Positions 33,794 to 42,491 of a stretch of DNA of 64,000 nucleotides are shown in pieces. This DNA comes from an uncultured Pseudomonadota bacterium (GTDB lineage: Bacteria > Myxococcota_A > UBA796 > GCA-2862545): assembly GCA_913061235.1 (NCBI GenBank), contig CAJXTB010000022.1, positions 1 to 64,000 of the forward strand. Reading direction: 5' to 3'. The translations under genes were made by a program, and so were the position numbers. Under the pieces are notes generated by a model. The model was not told the DNA's origin, ran no database searches, and saw only the letters and a list, made by a program, of their open reading frames with translations. The first letter of the stretch is position 1. The number at the start of each line of letters is the position of its first letter.

Positions 33794-35253
33794 CCGACCT
33801 TGCCCGTCTTTTCGGTCTTGTCCCACGTGCGCGCAGCCCCTTGCCACTCCTTGATGTAGGAGGCAAACGTCACCGCACACAGAAAGGCTCCGTACCCAGC
33901 AAGGAGAAGCAGCACGCTCGACAGGCGTTGGTATCCCCGTGCCTCCACTTGTTTCGCTGAGTACGCCACCAGCATCGACGCCGACAACCAGCTGTACAGG
34001 CCGACAAGCCCCAACGTGTGAAGACCGGTTCCGGACGCGGGCAGGAAGGGAGCAAGGGGCGTCAACAGCGGTGGCCAGAGGGACGTGACAATCACTGCGA
34101 GCGAGATCAGCCCGGGAAAGAGAATCCCTTCCATCCAGCTCTTCCGTGCACTCTCTACATCAATCGCCAGACTGACGGCGGTAACGATAAGGTAGACCAG
34201 ACCTGCCAGAATCCAGAAACCACGGAACAGCATCCAGGCGAGGGGCGGGTCGAGGACCAACAGCATCAACAAGCCGACTGTGGCGCCAATCTGAAGCACT
34301 GGCATCAGGAACAGCGAAAACCAGATGACCACCATCGATATCGAGCCAAGGCTGGCATGGCGCTTTCGATTGCCCCAGAGTCCTTTGTAGACCTGGGTGA
34401 TCTGCACATTTCCTCGCGCCCAGCGCAGGCGTTGCTTCCACAACATCCCAAGGGAGTCCGGCTCCTCAGCGTACACCAGCGCGTTGGGCTCAAACAGCGC
34501 TTTTCGCCCCGCTAGTTGGGTCTTGAAGGTAGTAAACGTGTCTTCGGCGAGGGTATCGTCGAAGATCTGGCCGCCAATGGCCAACAAGTTCTCTCGGCTG
34601 TGAAGCTGAGCGCCGCCCGACAAACAGGCCAAGAACCCGAGTACGTTCTGGGCACGTCTCGAGGCCCCGGTTGCCGTGATGTACTCAAAGGTGACGAAGC
34701 GCTGAACCAGGTTGGGACTGCGCGAGCCCTCTTTGATGTAGGCCGTGACCGCGCCGACCAAGGGGTCCGCAAAGTGGCGCGCCATGCGCTTAAGTGACGA
34801 AGGACTGTAGATAACGTCTGCATCCATGATCAGGATGGCTTCGGTCCAGTCGTTTCGCCAAAGGGTATCGAGTCCGTAGTTGAGGGTGTGCGCTTTGCCC
34901 TCGCCGCCCGCCACGCGTCGCAGGTGAAAGACCCGTCCGGGGTAGCGCTTGGCTTTCTCAATGCACGCTTCCGGGGTCCCGTCGTCAGACCCATCATCCA
35001 CCACCCAAATCCGCAGTCGGTCTTTGGGGTAGTCCAGGCGGACCAAGCGCTCAATGGTGGTTGCGATTACCGCCGATTCGTTCCACGCCGGGATGAGCAC
35101 GCTGATGCGTGGCAGCTCTTGTCCGGTGTGTTCCAGGTGTGTGGAAAACACCGACAGGGCAACCAACATGAACTGGTACAAGCCCGCGAAGACTGGGACC
35201 GTTGCAACGATGACCGCAGCGGTAGCCACTGCGCTGACCAGTCCACTCAACAT
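33790..35253 (-). CDS. Processive family 2 glycosyltransferase (polysaccharide synthase)
   Basis: 487 aa. One N-terminal membrane helix, a cytosolic GT2 domain at about 48-290, then four or five membrane helices. The catalytic set of processive synthases is complete: ISVLIPAWNESAVI and VVDDGSDDGT (first Asp), ILIMDADVIYSP (DxD), TLAEDTFTTF (TED-like base) and QRLRWARGN (QxxRW). There is no PilZ domain, so no direct c-di-GMP binding as in BcsA; the size is closer to PgaC/IcaA-type poly-GlcNAc synthases. The presence of a PIG-L deacetylase nearby agrees with an N-acetylated polymer. It lies two bases after the ATP-grasp gene, in one transcript. Confidence 0.9.
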   Translation of the reverse strand: MLSGLVSAVATAAVIVATVPVFAGLYQFMLVALSVFSTHLEHTGQELPRISVLIPAWNESAVIATTIERLVRLDYPKDRLRIWVVDDGSDDGTPEACIEKAKRYPGRVFHLRRVAGGEGKAHTLNYGLDTLWRNDWTEAILIMDADVIYSPSSLKRMARHFADPLVGAVTAYIKEGSRSPNLVQRFVTFEYITATGASRRAQNVLGFLACLSGGAQLHSRENLLAIGGQIFDDTLAEDTFTTFKTQLAGRKALFEPNALVYAEEPDSLGMLWKQRLRWARGNVQITQVYKGLWGNRKRHASLGSISMVVIWFSLFLMPVLQIGATVGLLMLLVLDPPLAWMLFRGFWILAGLVYLIVTAVSLAIDVESARKSWMEGILFPGLISLAVIVTSLWPPLLTPLAPFLPASGTGLHTLGLVGLYSWLSASMLVAYSAKQVEARGYQRLSSVLLLLAGYGAFLCAVTFASYIKEWQGAARTWDKTEKTGKVG

Positions 35254-35255
35254 GG

Positions 35256-36233
35256 CTAGGCTACAGCCTCCGACGCAACTTCAAAGGTCGATACCGGCAC
35301 ATAGATTTCTTCCCAATGACGCACCATCGCGCACTCAACGAAGGGAGCGGGCGCCGGTGGGTTGCGCCCCAGAAGGTCGTCGACCGCCAATGCCGGCATG
35401 TTCACGCCACTGTGCACGGTGAGTGCCATGGTTCCCGGAAAACGTGGATTGATCTCGAGCAACTTCGGCACCCCATTCCGGTCGCGACGGAGCTGCACAT
35501 TGCTGACGAAGCTCAACCCCAAGTGCTCGACGAGGGCCGTGGCGATGCCCTGAAGCTCCGGGTCCCGCACAGTGCGCGAGGCAACAGCCACTCCAGAGTC
35601 CACCTTCATCCGCAGGCGTGGCACGGCGGCCACTACAACTCCCTCGCGACTGCACAGCACATCCACGCTGTACTCTTCGCCCGGCAGCCACTCCTGAAGC
35701 AGCAACGAGCCGTCTCGCGGCACATCGTCCCAGTCTTCAGCGCGTTCGATGAGGCGAACCCCTCGCCCACCGGCTCCTGAACGCGGCTTCACCACAACGG
35801 GAAGCGCCCAGTGAGCGGGTACGAAGTCCGCGTCGACCACTTCCCACTCGGGAACCGGAACGATGCCATCGGAAGTCGCCATGAGCGCGGCCTTGTCCAA
35901 GCAGATGGCAAGGGCGGCCTGGGGCGCCACGAGTACCGCGATGTTGTGATGCCTAAATGCATCTGTGAGTGCCGCGGCAATCGGTAGCTCGGTATCGACC
36001 GTCGGCACCACCACGTCCACACCCAGGCGAGAAGCCGCCGTCATCAAGGCTACCCCAAACGCAGGGTGATCTGCACGAGGCAGCAGCACCCGATGGGCTT
36101 CCGGTACCAAGTACAGGCCGACAGCATGCGGGTCGATGTCGGCAGCAAACAGGGTGACATCCGGGCCTGCGACGGCGCGCATGAATGAGACAGCAGCAGC
36201 ACCACCGGCACCAGTAACGAGAATTCGGGTCAT
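35256..36233 (-). CDS. ATP-grasp ligase
   Basis: 325 aa. The N-terminal pre-ATP-grasp domain begins ILVTGAGGAAAVSFMRA; the ATP-grasp fold shows LPVVVKPRSGAGGRGVRLIE (Lys and glycine loop), LLQEWLPGEEYSVDVL and the metal-binding LLEINPRFPG. The layout matches carbamoyl-phosphate-synthase-like or PylC-like ligases that couple ATP hydrolysis to formation of a carbon-nitrogen bond between a carboxylate and an amine. The substrate is unknown; in this setting an amino group freed by the PIG-L enzyme is a possible acceptor (inference). GGAGGA precedes the ATG and a sigma-54 promoter lies 24 bases upstream. Confidence 0.87.
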   Translation of the reverse strand: MTRILVTGAGGAAAVSFMRAVAGPDVTLFAADIDPHAVGLYLVPEAHRVLLPRADHPAFGVALMTAASRLGVDVVVPTVDTELPIAAALTDAFRHHNIAVLVAPQAALAICLDKAALMATSDGIVPVPEWEVVDADFVPAHWALPVVVKPRSGAGGRGVRLIERAEDWDDVPRDGSLLLQEWLPGEEYSVDVLCSREGVVVAAVPRLRMKVDSGVAVASRTVRDPELQGIATALVEHLGLSFVSNVQLRRDRNGVPKLLEINPRFPGTMALTVHSGVNMPALAVDDLLGRNPPAPAPFVECAMVRHWEEIYVPVSTFEVASEAVA

Positions 36234-36256
36234 ACATTCCTCCTAGTCACTGGCTT

Positions 36257-36273
36257 TGCACAGACCGTGCCGG
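36257..36273 (-). promoter_or_regulatory. Sigma-54 promoter of the ATP-grasp/GT2 operon
   Basis: On the minus strand CCGGCACGGTCTGTGCA has the -24 core GGCACG and the -12 box GTGCA, with GG and GC 12 bases apart. It lies 23-24 bases upstream of the ATG at 36233. Confidence 0.72.
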
Positions 36274-36301
36274 ACTTCCGACCCGTCGAATCCCGCCGAT
36301 G

Positions 36302-36318
36302 TGTGTCGGAGTGACACA
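36302..36318. promoter_or_regulatory. Perfect inverted repeat between two sigma-54 promoters
   Basis: TGTGTCGGAGTGACACA has perfect 6-bp arms around a 5-bp centre. It lies 28 bases upstream of the -24 box facing left and 86 bases upstream of the -24 box facing right, as expected for a shared activator site. A one-mismatch copy lies at 29120-29136. Confidence 0.55.
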
Positions 36319-36404
36319 GCTAGTGGTTCACTTGGCACAACCACCGCACACCACTGAACTGCCGACAACATGCCTAGGTCCGTCCTTAGAGTCGTTCTGC
36401 ACCG

Positions 36405-36421
36405 TTGGTACGGTCCCTGCA
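36405..36421 (+). promoter_or_regulatory. Sigma-54 promoter of the receiver-PIG-L gene
   Basis: TTGGTACGGTCCCTGCA has the -24 box TTGGTACG (one change from consensus) and the -12 box CTGCA, with GG and GC 12 bases apart. It ends 22 bases before the ATG at 36444, with GGAGGT (36434-36439) between. Confidence 0.75.
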
Positions 36422-36443
36422 GAGCCTCCCAGTGGAGGTCGCT

Positions 36444-37445
36444 ATGACTCACATCCACCGAATCCTTGTTGTTGAAGATGACCATTCTCTGGCCCGGCTC
36501 ATTGAGCTGTGGCTCGGACGCGAAGGCTACGCAGTGGACGTGCTCCATGATGGTCTCGACGCCATCCAGCGCATTCACGAGGAACGGTACGACGTCATCT
36601 TGAGCGACGTTCACCTCCCGCACGCCAACGGCATTGAAGTGCTGGCGGCGAGTCGCGAAGTACATCCCCTGGCACCGGCACTGTTGATGACCGCAGGTGC
36701 CGGCGTTGAATACGCGTCCGCCGCCATCGATATGGGGGTTGACGCTTACGTGATGAAGCCATTGCGGCAAGACGACCTTGTAAACCGGGTGCGCTCGGCG
36801 CTAGCGAAGGTCGCTCCTAAGAAGGGAAAGACGATTCTAGCGATTGGCGCCCACCCAGACGACATAGAGATTGCCATAGGCGGGACCCTCGCCGCCCACC
36901 GCGATGCAGGCGATGACATCGTCCTACTGTGCCTGTCTTGGGGGGCAAACGGCGGTGGCCAAAGCCAGCGTCGTGATGAAGCCAAGGCGGCGGCACACGT
37001 CCTCGGTGCCCTCTTGTACGGTGGTGATCTCCAAGACACGCGGTTCGAGTTGCGGTCCACCATTGCCGCTATCGAACGTGTGGTCCGACAGATTCAGCCC
37101 GACGTCGTCTACACCCACTGCGCCGAGGACGTACACCAGGACCATCGAACCGCACATGACGCCTCACTCGTGGCCTGCCGGAGTGTGCCTACCTTGCTCG
37201 CCTATCAGAGTCCCTCAACCACCGTCGCCTTCCAGCCCACACGCTTCCAGGACATCAGCGACCAAATCGACGACAAGATGACGCTGATTGCCTGCCACGA
37301 CAGCCAAGCGTCCTGTCGCACCTACATGGCGCCGGAGCTACTACGCAGCACAGCGCGCTACTGGGGTCGCTTTTCGGGGTGTGAGTACGTGGAGCCGCTC
37401 GTCGTCGTACGCGAAGCGGCACGCGGCCTGGCCAAAGCGAGCTAG
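36444..37445 (+). CDS. Response-regulator receiver fused to PIG-L (LmbE) deacetylase
   Basis: 333 aa in two clear domains. The receiver (about 5-122) has the acidic pair EDD at 11-13, phospho-acceptor Asp55 (VILSDVHLPHANG), Thr83 and Lys105 (YVMKPL). The PIG-L domain (about 128-325) has the zinc motifs AHPDD at 136-140 and HQDH at 231-234, plus SWGANGGGQSQRRDEA. PIG-L/LmbE enzymes remove the acetyl group from N-acetylglucosamine moieties. The fusion implies deacetylation switched by phosphorylation, probably by the hybrid kinase encoded next door. The ATG has GGAGGT and a sigma-54 promoter upstream. Cytosolic location suggests it acts on a precursor rather than on exported polymer. Confidence 0.92.
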   Translation: MTHIHRILVVEDDHSLARLIELWLGREGYAVDVLHDGLDAIQRIHEERYDVILSDVHLPHANGIEVLAASREVHPLAPALLMTAGAGVEYASAAIDMGVDAYVMKPLRQDDLVNRVRSALAKVAPKKGKTILAIGAHPDDIEIAIGGTLAAHRDAGDDIVLLCLSWGANGGGQSQRRDEAKAAAHVLGALLYGGDLQDTRFELRSTIAAIERVVRQIQPDVVYTHCAEDVHQDHRTAHDASLVACRSVPTLLAYQSPSTTVAFQPTRFQDISDQIDDKMTLIACHDSQASCRTYMAPELLRSTARYWGRFSGCEYVEPLVVVREAARGLAKAS

Positions 37446-37604
37446 AGAGTTGAACCGCTAGGCGGACCGAGCACGAGGGTATCAGCGGTTTCATGAGGAC
37501 GTGACCGAGGAGGAAGCTCGACTTGTCAAGTGACTGACGAGGGAGCAACCCACGGAATCGCTGGGGCCCGCGGGCGACGGGAGCGTAGCGGTTCACCTCT
37601 CTAG
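37442..37604. repeat. 163-bp element bounded by 19-bp inverted repeats
   Basis: CTAGAGAGTTGAACCGCTA (37442-37460) and, inverted, CTAGAGAGGTGAACCGCTA (37586-37604) match at 18 of 19 positions. The TAG stop codons of both convergent genes (REC-PIG-L and hybrid kinase) lie inside these arms in the same context. The 125 bases between them contain no gene. It could be a bidirectional terminator, a duplicated 3' end or a recombination target. Confidence 0.85.
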
Positions 37605-40600
37605 CGCTCGTCGAACGTCTTGGGGGGTGGTCGCCCCCCCATCTCGTCGTAGATAGACGCGATGTACCGGTGTAGCTTTCGCAATGAAGCCGACAACACC
37701 TCGATGGGAACGTGGCCAGCATTGCGCTCAATCTCAGCACCCAGCTCACTGATGCGGGGAAAGCCGTAGCTTCCACCACTGCCCTTGAGCTGATGTCCTA
37801 CGCGGCGAATGGTCTCCCAATCTTCGGCCTTGATAGCCATAAACAGCCGCTCAATATCGTCGTCACGATCTTGTAGAAAGGCCGGTACGAGCTCGCGTAG
37901 GTCATCGGGCACCTGCACGCGACGTGGAGCGGCAATCGGCGTTCCAGCCTCTGGTTCTGCCCGAAGCCAGTCCGTCACCGCGCTCACCAGTCGCTCAGAG
38001 CGAATGGGCTTGACCAAGACATCGTCGTAGCCTGCGCGTAAAAAGGCCGGATGGGCCTCGGCAGAATCGTGTCCGGTGACGGCAACAACCCGTCCCGTAA
38101 AGCCTTCCTGACGCAAGACTCCGACGGCCTCCGGGCCGGACATCCCCGGCATTTCCACATCCATAAGAACCAGGTCGGCGGGCCACGTGCGAAGCTCAAG
38201 GACGGCTTGCGAGCCGCTGGAACAGGCACGAATTGTGAGCCTGCCCATGCCATCCAGAACCGACTGAAGGTAGCGACGGATGTCTGCAGCGTCGTCGACA
38301 ACAAGCACCCGTGCAGCCGAACGGACAACGCGGTCGAGGGTGCGCAGGAGGGTCGAGCGCCGAATCGGCTTGGACTCAAATGCATCCATGCCGGCGTCCA
38401 AGGCAGCTTCGCGGACCTCTGGGGTCGCATGGGCGGTCAGCCCAACGATTGGGACGCTGCGCATGCCCGCCCGGCGCTCACTCTCACGGATCTGACGCGT
38501 CGCCTCCACACCATTAAGTACAGGCATGTCCACGTCCATGACGATGATGTCCCACTCGTCGCCATTTGCGAGCTGAACAGCGCGTTGCCCATCGCTCGCG
38601 ACAACAACTTCATGTCCGGCCGATTCCAACATTCCCGTTGCGACCACTTGGTTGGCGGGATTGTCCTCGGCAAGGAGAACCCGCCACGGGCGTACGTGGG
38701 TGGGCCGGGTGCCCGAGTTCGGATGGGCGATAGGCCTACCGATGGCCTCCAGCAGCGCTTCCAAGATGCGCTCTTGGGCAAAATGAGCGTACACCCTACG
38801 GTTCGCGACCTGAGCTGCCGTGGGATTCACCGGCACCCCCACAGGAGACGCCAAGACCAAAGGAATCGGTCCACGCGGCGGCTTCACCGATCCACCAGTC
38901 AGCCAGACCTGTGCTTCACGGCTCGATACGAACGACAGGGGTGCTCCAGCAAGAGCGTCCTGTAAGATAGCGCGCACCTCTGGGCTCGCTAGGACCGCAA
39001 CCCGCAATCCAGCACAGGCAGCGCGAAGTTGGGTCAGACGTTCCGGTTGAGCCTCACCAGTGACCTGCACCGGAATGCGAACGGTAAACCGACTTCCCTG
39101 GCCGACAACGCTGTTGACGCTAATGTCGCCCGACATCGCCGTGAGGATGCGCCGGGTGATGTGCAGGCCAAGCCCCGTTCCCCCACGAGAAGCCCCGTCT
39201 GCCTGCCCATACTTGTCGAAGATGACCGCCATGCCTTCTTTCGAGATGCCCACGCCGGTATCGCGTACATCCACTCGCATGACAATGCCGTCCACACCCC
39301 GCGATGGCCGACCGCTGACGCGAATAGCGACTTCGCCCCTGTCGGTGAATCGAATGGCATTAGCGATGAGATTGACCAGCACCTGCCGTAGCCGGGCTCC
39401 GTCCCCCACAACAGTGTCCGGCATGTCCGGGTCTAGGAAGACGCGAATCGCGAGACCCTTGGCATGGGCTCGGTGCGAGATGCTCTCCACAATGCTCTCG
39501 AGCCACCCGCGCACGGAGAACGCATTGGGGTCGATTGTGAGCTGACCGGCCTCAATCTTCGAGAGGTCTAGTACATCGGTGATGAGATCGAGCAGGGTCT
39601 CACCGTTACTCCGAATCGACGACAACCACGCCTGCTGTTCGTCGGTGAGCCGGGTCGCAGTAAGCAGCTCCGACATGCCCAAGATGGCATTGAGCGGCGT
39701 ACGAATTTCATGACTCATACCGGCCAAAAAGTCCGACTTGGCCTGACTCGCTTCGTCCGCAAGCCGTTTGGCGACCTGCAGTTCTTGGCGAATCCGATGC
39801 TCGGTGGTCACGTCCCGGTACAGCCACATATGGCCAGCCGAGCGGCCATCGAGGACCACTGGAATGTAGTCACGCTCCAGTACACGCCCGTCTTTCATCG
39901 GCAGGACATCGCCCACAACACGGTCATGAGCGGCCACAATCTGGCGGACCGTCTCCTCAAAGGTTTCTTCGTCGACAAAGAGCGGAGCCGACTGCGCAGC
40001 AGACTTGGCGCAATCCGTTCCTACAAGCGCGAACGGTGGCACCGGGATGCCGAACATCTGGGTCAGGCCCTCATTGGCCAGGACCACCATTCGGTCTTCG
40101 TCTTCGACCAAGATGCCCATGTGCAGACTGCCAATCAGAGTCGACAAGCGCGTATTCGCGGCAACAGCGGACCTCTCGACCTCCACCCGCTCAGTCACGT
40201 CAAACGCATAGACAATCACGGTCTCTTCGGTGGCAGCCGCCATGACCAGCTCGAGAACGCGTTCTCCAAAGTTCACGTCGGACGACACTGGACGGACCGC
40301 TCGTGCTGCGCGTAGAATCTCCGCCAGCCAATCTTCTGGCAGCGTGTCCAGGTCACCGAGCAACGCCATGGCCGCAGCATTGCGGAAGACAACCCCGCCA
40401 TCTAGACGCACTTCGAGCACCGGACTCGGATTCATGCCCGGGTAGCGTGCCAAGCGAGACAGCGCGTTGCCATGCAGCCGGTCACGCTCGCCAGAAGCAC
40501 GTGCGGACTCCGACAGCAATGGCCCGAGCCGCCGTATTGCCGCCAAGTGGCGGTCGGTGAAGTACCCACGTTTCGGATTGGAAAAGACCAGGACACCAAG

Positions 40601-41002
40601 GCCATGTGCCATAGGCAACGTCGCCAACAGCAAGCTCTCACCATCAATGGGAATGACCGACAGATCAGGCAACCAGGTTCGGTTGAACACCGCCGCCGGA
40701 CCGTCCACACACAGTTCCATCACTTGCGCGAGCGGCCAGGCCCATTGCGGACTTGGGCCCTGACTTGAAAAGTACTGCGGCCCCGCTGCAGTTGGAAGAA
40801 CCGCTATGGCTTCCGTGAAGCCCAACATCGGCTTGAGAACGTCGAACATATCGCGCACCATCTGCCCGGCGTCTGTGGCCGTGGACAGCACCCGAAGTCC
40901 CGCCAGGACGACCTCCGACTCTTCACGCAGCGCCTGGGCACGCTCCCGTGAGCGAGCAAGGTCGTCCAACGCTATCTGAAGGGCTTCTTCCGTGTCGATC
41001 AT
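37601..41002 (-). CDS. Multi-domain hybrid histidine kinase (GAF/PAS, kinase, receivers, HPt)
   Basis: 1133 aa, no membrane segment. Residues about 30-165 look GAF-like, 190-275 and 285-400 PAS-like. The HisKA domain has His431 (FLAGMSHEIRTPLNAILG); the ATPase domain has NLIANAIRF, DTGVGISKEG and GGTGLGLHI. A degenerate receiver (about 670-750) is followed by two good ones (IIVMDVDMPVLNG and LVLMDVEMPGMSG) and an HPt domain with His1070 (GHQLKGSGGSYGF). It can thus run a whole phosphorelay. Its gene follows the NtrC gene by one base, and both probably use the sigma-54 promoter at 42438. Likely outputs are that activator and the receiver-PIG-L enzyme. Confidence 0.93.
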   Translation of the reverse strand: MIDTEEALQIALDDLARSRERAQALREESEVVLAGLRVLSTATDAGQMVRDMFDVLKPMLGFTEAIAVLPTAAGPQYFSSQGPSPQWAWPLAQVMELCVDGPAAVFNRTWLPDLSVIPIDGESLLLATLPMAHGLGVLVFSNPKRGYFTDRHLAAIRRLGPLLSESARASGERDRLHGNALSRLARYPGMNPSPVLEVRLDGGVVFRNAAAMALLGDLDTLPEDWLAEILRAARAVRPVSSDVNFGERVLELVMAAATEETVIVYAFDVTERVEVERSAVAANTRLSTLIGSLHMGILVEDEDRMVVLANEGLTQMFGIPVPPFALVGTDCAKSAAQSAPLFVDEETFEETVRQIVAAHDRVVGDVLPMKDGRVLERDYIPVVLDGRSAGHMWLYRDVTTEHRIRQELQVAKRLADEASQAKSDFLAGMSHEIRTPLNAILGMSELLTATRLTDEQQAWLSSIRSNGETLLDLITDVLDLSKIEAGQLTIDPNAFSVRGWLESIVESISHRAHAKGLAIRVFLDPDMPDTVVGDGARLRQVLVNLIANAIRFTDRGEVAIRVSGRPSRGVDGIVMRVDVRDTGVGISKEGMAVIFDKYGQADGASRGGTGLGLHITRRILTAMSGDISVNSVVGQGSRFTVRIPVQVTGEAQPERLTQLRAACAGLRVAVLASPEVRAILQDALAGAPLSFVSSREAQVWLTGGSVKPPRGPIPLVLASPVGVPVNPTAAQVANRRVYAHFAQERILEALLEAIGRPIAHPNSGTRPTHVRPWRVLLAEDNPANQVVATGMLESAGHEVVVASDGQRAVQLANGDEWDIIVMDVDMPVLNGVEATRQIRESERRAGMRSVPIVGLTAHATPEVREAALDAGMDAFESKPIRRSTLLRTLDRVVRSAARVLVVDDAADIRRYLQSVLDGMGRLTIRACSSGSQAVLELRTWPADLVLMDVEMPGMSGPEAVGVLRQEGFTGRVVAVTGHDSAEAHPAFLRAGYDDVLVKPIRSERLVSAVTDWLRAEPEAGTPIAAPRRVQVPDDLRELVPAFLQDRDDDIERLFMAIKAEDWETIRRVGHQLKGSGGSYGFPRISELGAEIERNAGHVPIEVLSASLRKLHRYIASIYDEMGGRPPPKTFDER

Positions 41003-41003
41003 C

Positions 41004-42365
41004 CTATTTCAGTCCATAGGCGCGCAATCGCCGGTAGAGCGTGGACCGCGGTACGCCGAGCAAGCGGGTCACCTCCGAAAGGTTGCCATTGCAGCGCTCA
41101 ATGGCGTCCAAAATGGCTTGCTTTTCAAGGTCTTGAAGGGTGCTCGATTCCACCGAATCAGCCAGTGTTGGCGCCGGAAGCTCTTCCACTACTGCGATTA
41201 GCGCCGGTGGAAGGTCCTGTACGTCCAACACCGACCCCGCTGCGAGAATGACGCCGCGTTCCATTGCATTCTGCAGCTCTCGGACGTTTCCCGGCCACTC
41301 GTAGCCAGACAGAATCGCCACAGCAGCAGATGACAGGCCGGACACCTCACAGTGGTGCCTCGCAGCACTGGTCAGGACGAAGGCATCTGCCAACAGGGCA
41401 ATATCGTCGCCCCGCTTGCGCAGTGCAGGGACCGCAAGCTCAACGACCGCCAGCCGGTAGTACAGGTCTTCGCGGAAGGCCCCTTCACTGACCATGGCGC
41501 GCAGGTCTCGGTGGGTTGCAGCAACAACGCGAACATCCACGCTGATCTGACGATTCCCGCCCACCCGGTACAGGGTTCGTTCCTGAAGCACACGGAGCAG
41601 AGCGGCCTGTAGGGATGGCGACAGCTCTCCGACTTCATCCAAGAACAGAGTTCCGCCATTCGCTTGCTCAAAGCGCCCTTGGCGACGGTCCGCAGCACCG
41701 GTGAACGCGCCCTTTTCATGACCGAACAGCTCGCTCTCCTGCAAGGTGGCTGCAATCGACGCACAGTTGACCGCGACAAAGGGCCCAGCCGAGCGCGTGC
41801 TCCCGTCATGCAGGGCACGAGCAACCAGTTCCTTGCCCGTACCGCTCTCTCCCGTCACTAAAACGGTGATGTCGCGCATAGCCACACGGTCCATCTGGCG
41901 GAACAATGTGCGCATGACGGGACTCTGCCCCAAGATGCTCGGATGACCGCCGGTGTCGACTTCTCGCTGAAGCGACGTGACTTCTAGCGTGGTCTTGGCC
42001 TTGTCCATGGCATTCCGGGCGGTCGTCACCACACGAGTTCGAGTCACGGGCTTGGGCAAAAAATCGTAGGCACCTCCCTGCATAGCCGCCACCACTCGCT
42101 CGACCTCAGAGTCCCCGGTGAGCATGACAATAGGCACCCTAGGATGCGCGCTATGAAGCTCCGGCAACAAGTCCATGCCGCTGCCGTCAGGGAGCTGGAC
42201 GTCCAAAAAGATGACGTCGGGCAAGCTCGCCCGAACCGCTTCACGAGCTTCGGCAATGCTGCCACACCGCTCTACTACGTAGCCTTCTTGAGTGAGCCAA
42301 TGGCCAAGAAGCCGGCACAAAGACGCGTCATCGTCCACCAGCAGAACATTTCGAGATTCGGTCAC
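41004..42365 (-). CDS. NtrC-family sigma-54-dependent response regulator
   Basis: 453 aa with the classic order receiver, AAA+, Fis-type HTH. The receiver has VDDD and the phospho-acceptor in [13 protein letters not shown]. The AAA+ domain has [15 protein letters not shown] (Walker A), [16 protein letters not shown] with the GAFTGA loop that contacts sigma-54, and [13 protein letters not shown] (Walker B). The HTH is at the end ([25 protein letters not shown]). It should remodel RNA polymerase holoenzyme at -24/-12 promoters, six of which lie within 13 kb. The GTG at 42365 with GAGGAA upstream is chosen over an ATG at 42404, since it starts right before the first receiver strand. Confidence 0.95.
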   Translation of the reverse strand: MTESRNVLLVDDDASLCRLLGHWLTQEGYVVERCGSIAEAREAVRASLPDVIFLDVQLPDGSGMDLLPELHSAHPRVPIVMLTGDSEVERVVAAMQGGAYDFLPKPVTRTRVVTTARNAMDKAKTTLEVTSLQREVDTGGHPSILGQSPVMRTLFRQMDRVAMRDITVLVTGESGTGKELVARALHDGSTRSAGPFVAVNCASIAATLQESELFGHEKGAFTGAADRRQGRFEQANGGTLFLDEVGELSPSLQAALLRVLQERTLYRVGGNRQISVDVRVVAATHRDLRAMVSEGAFREDLYYRLAVVELAVPALRKRGDDIALLADAFVLTSAARHHCEVSGLSSAAVAILSGYEWPGNVRELQNAMERGVILAAGSVLDVQDLPPALIAVVEELPAPTLADSVESSTLQDLEKQAILDAIERCNGNLSEVTRLLGVPRSTLYRRLRAYGLK

Positions 42366-42437
42366 AGAAGCTTCCTCGTACCAGCAGCGTACACATCGGC
42401 ACACCCATGCACCAACGTCACCACTCTCTCCTAGGAA

Positions 42438-42454
42438 TGCAGGTGTCGTGCCAG
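42438..42454 (-). promoter_or_regulatory. Sigma-54 promoter of the NtrC/hybrid-kinase operon
   Basis: On the minus strand CTGGCACGACACCTGCA has a perfect -24 box CTGGCACG and a -12 box CTGCA, with GG and GC 12 bases apart. It lies 72 bases upstream of the chosen GTG, leaving a leader of about 60 bases. It implies positive autoregulation by the activator. Confidence 0.78.
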
Positions 42455-42491
42455 ACCCGTCATGTGCAGCACAACGCCGGGGCTCAGACCG

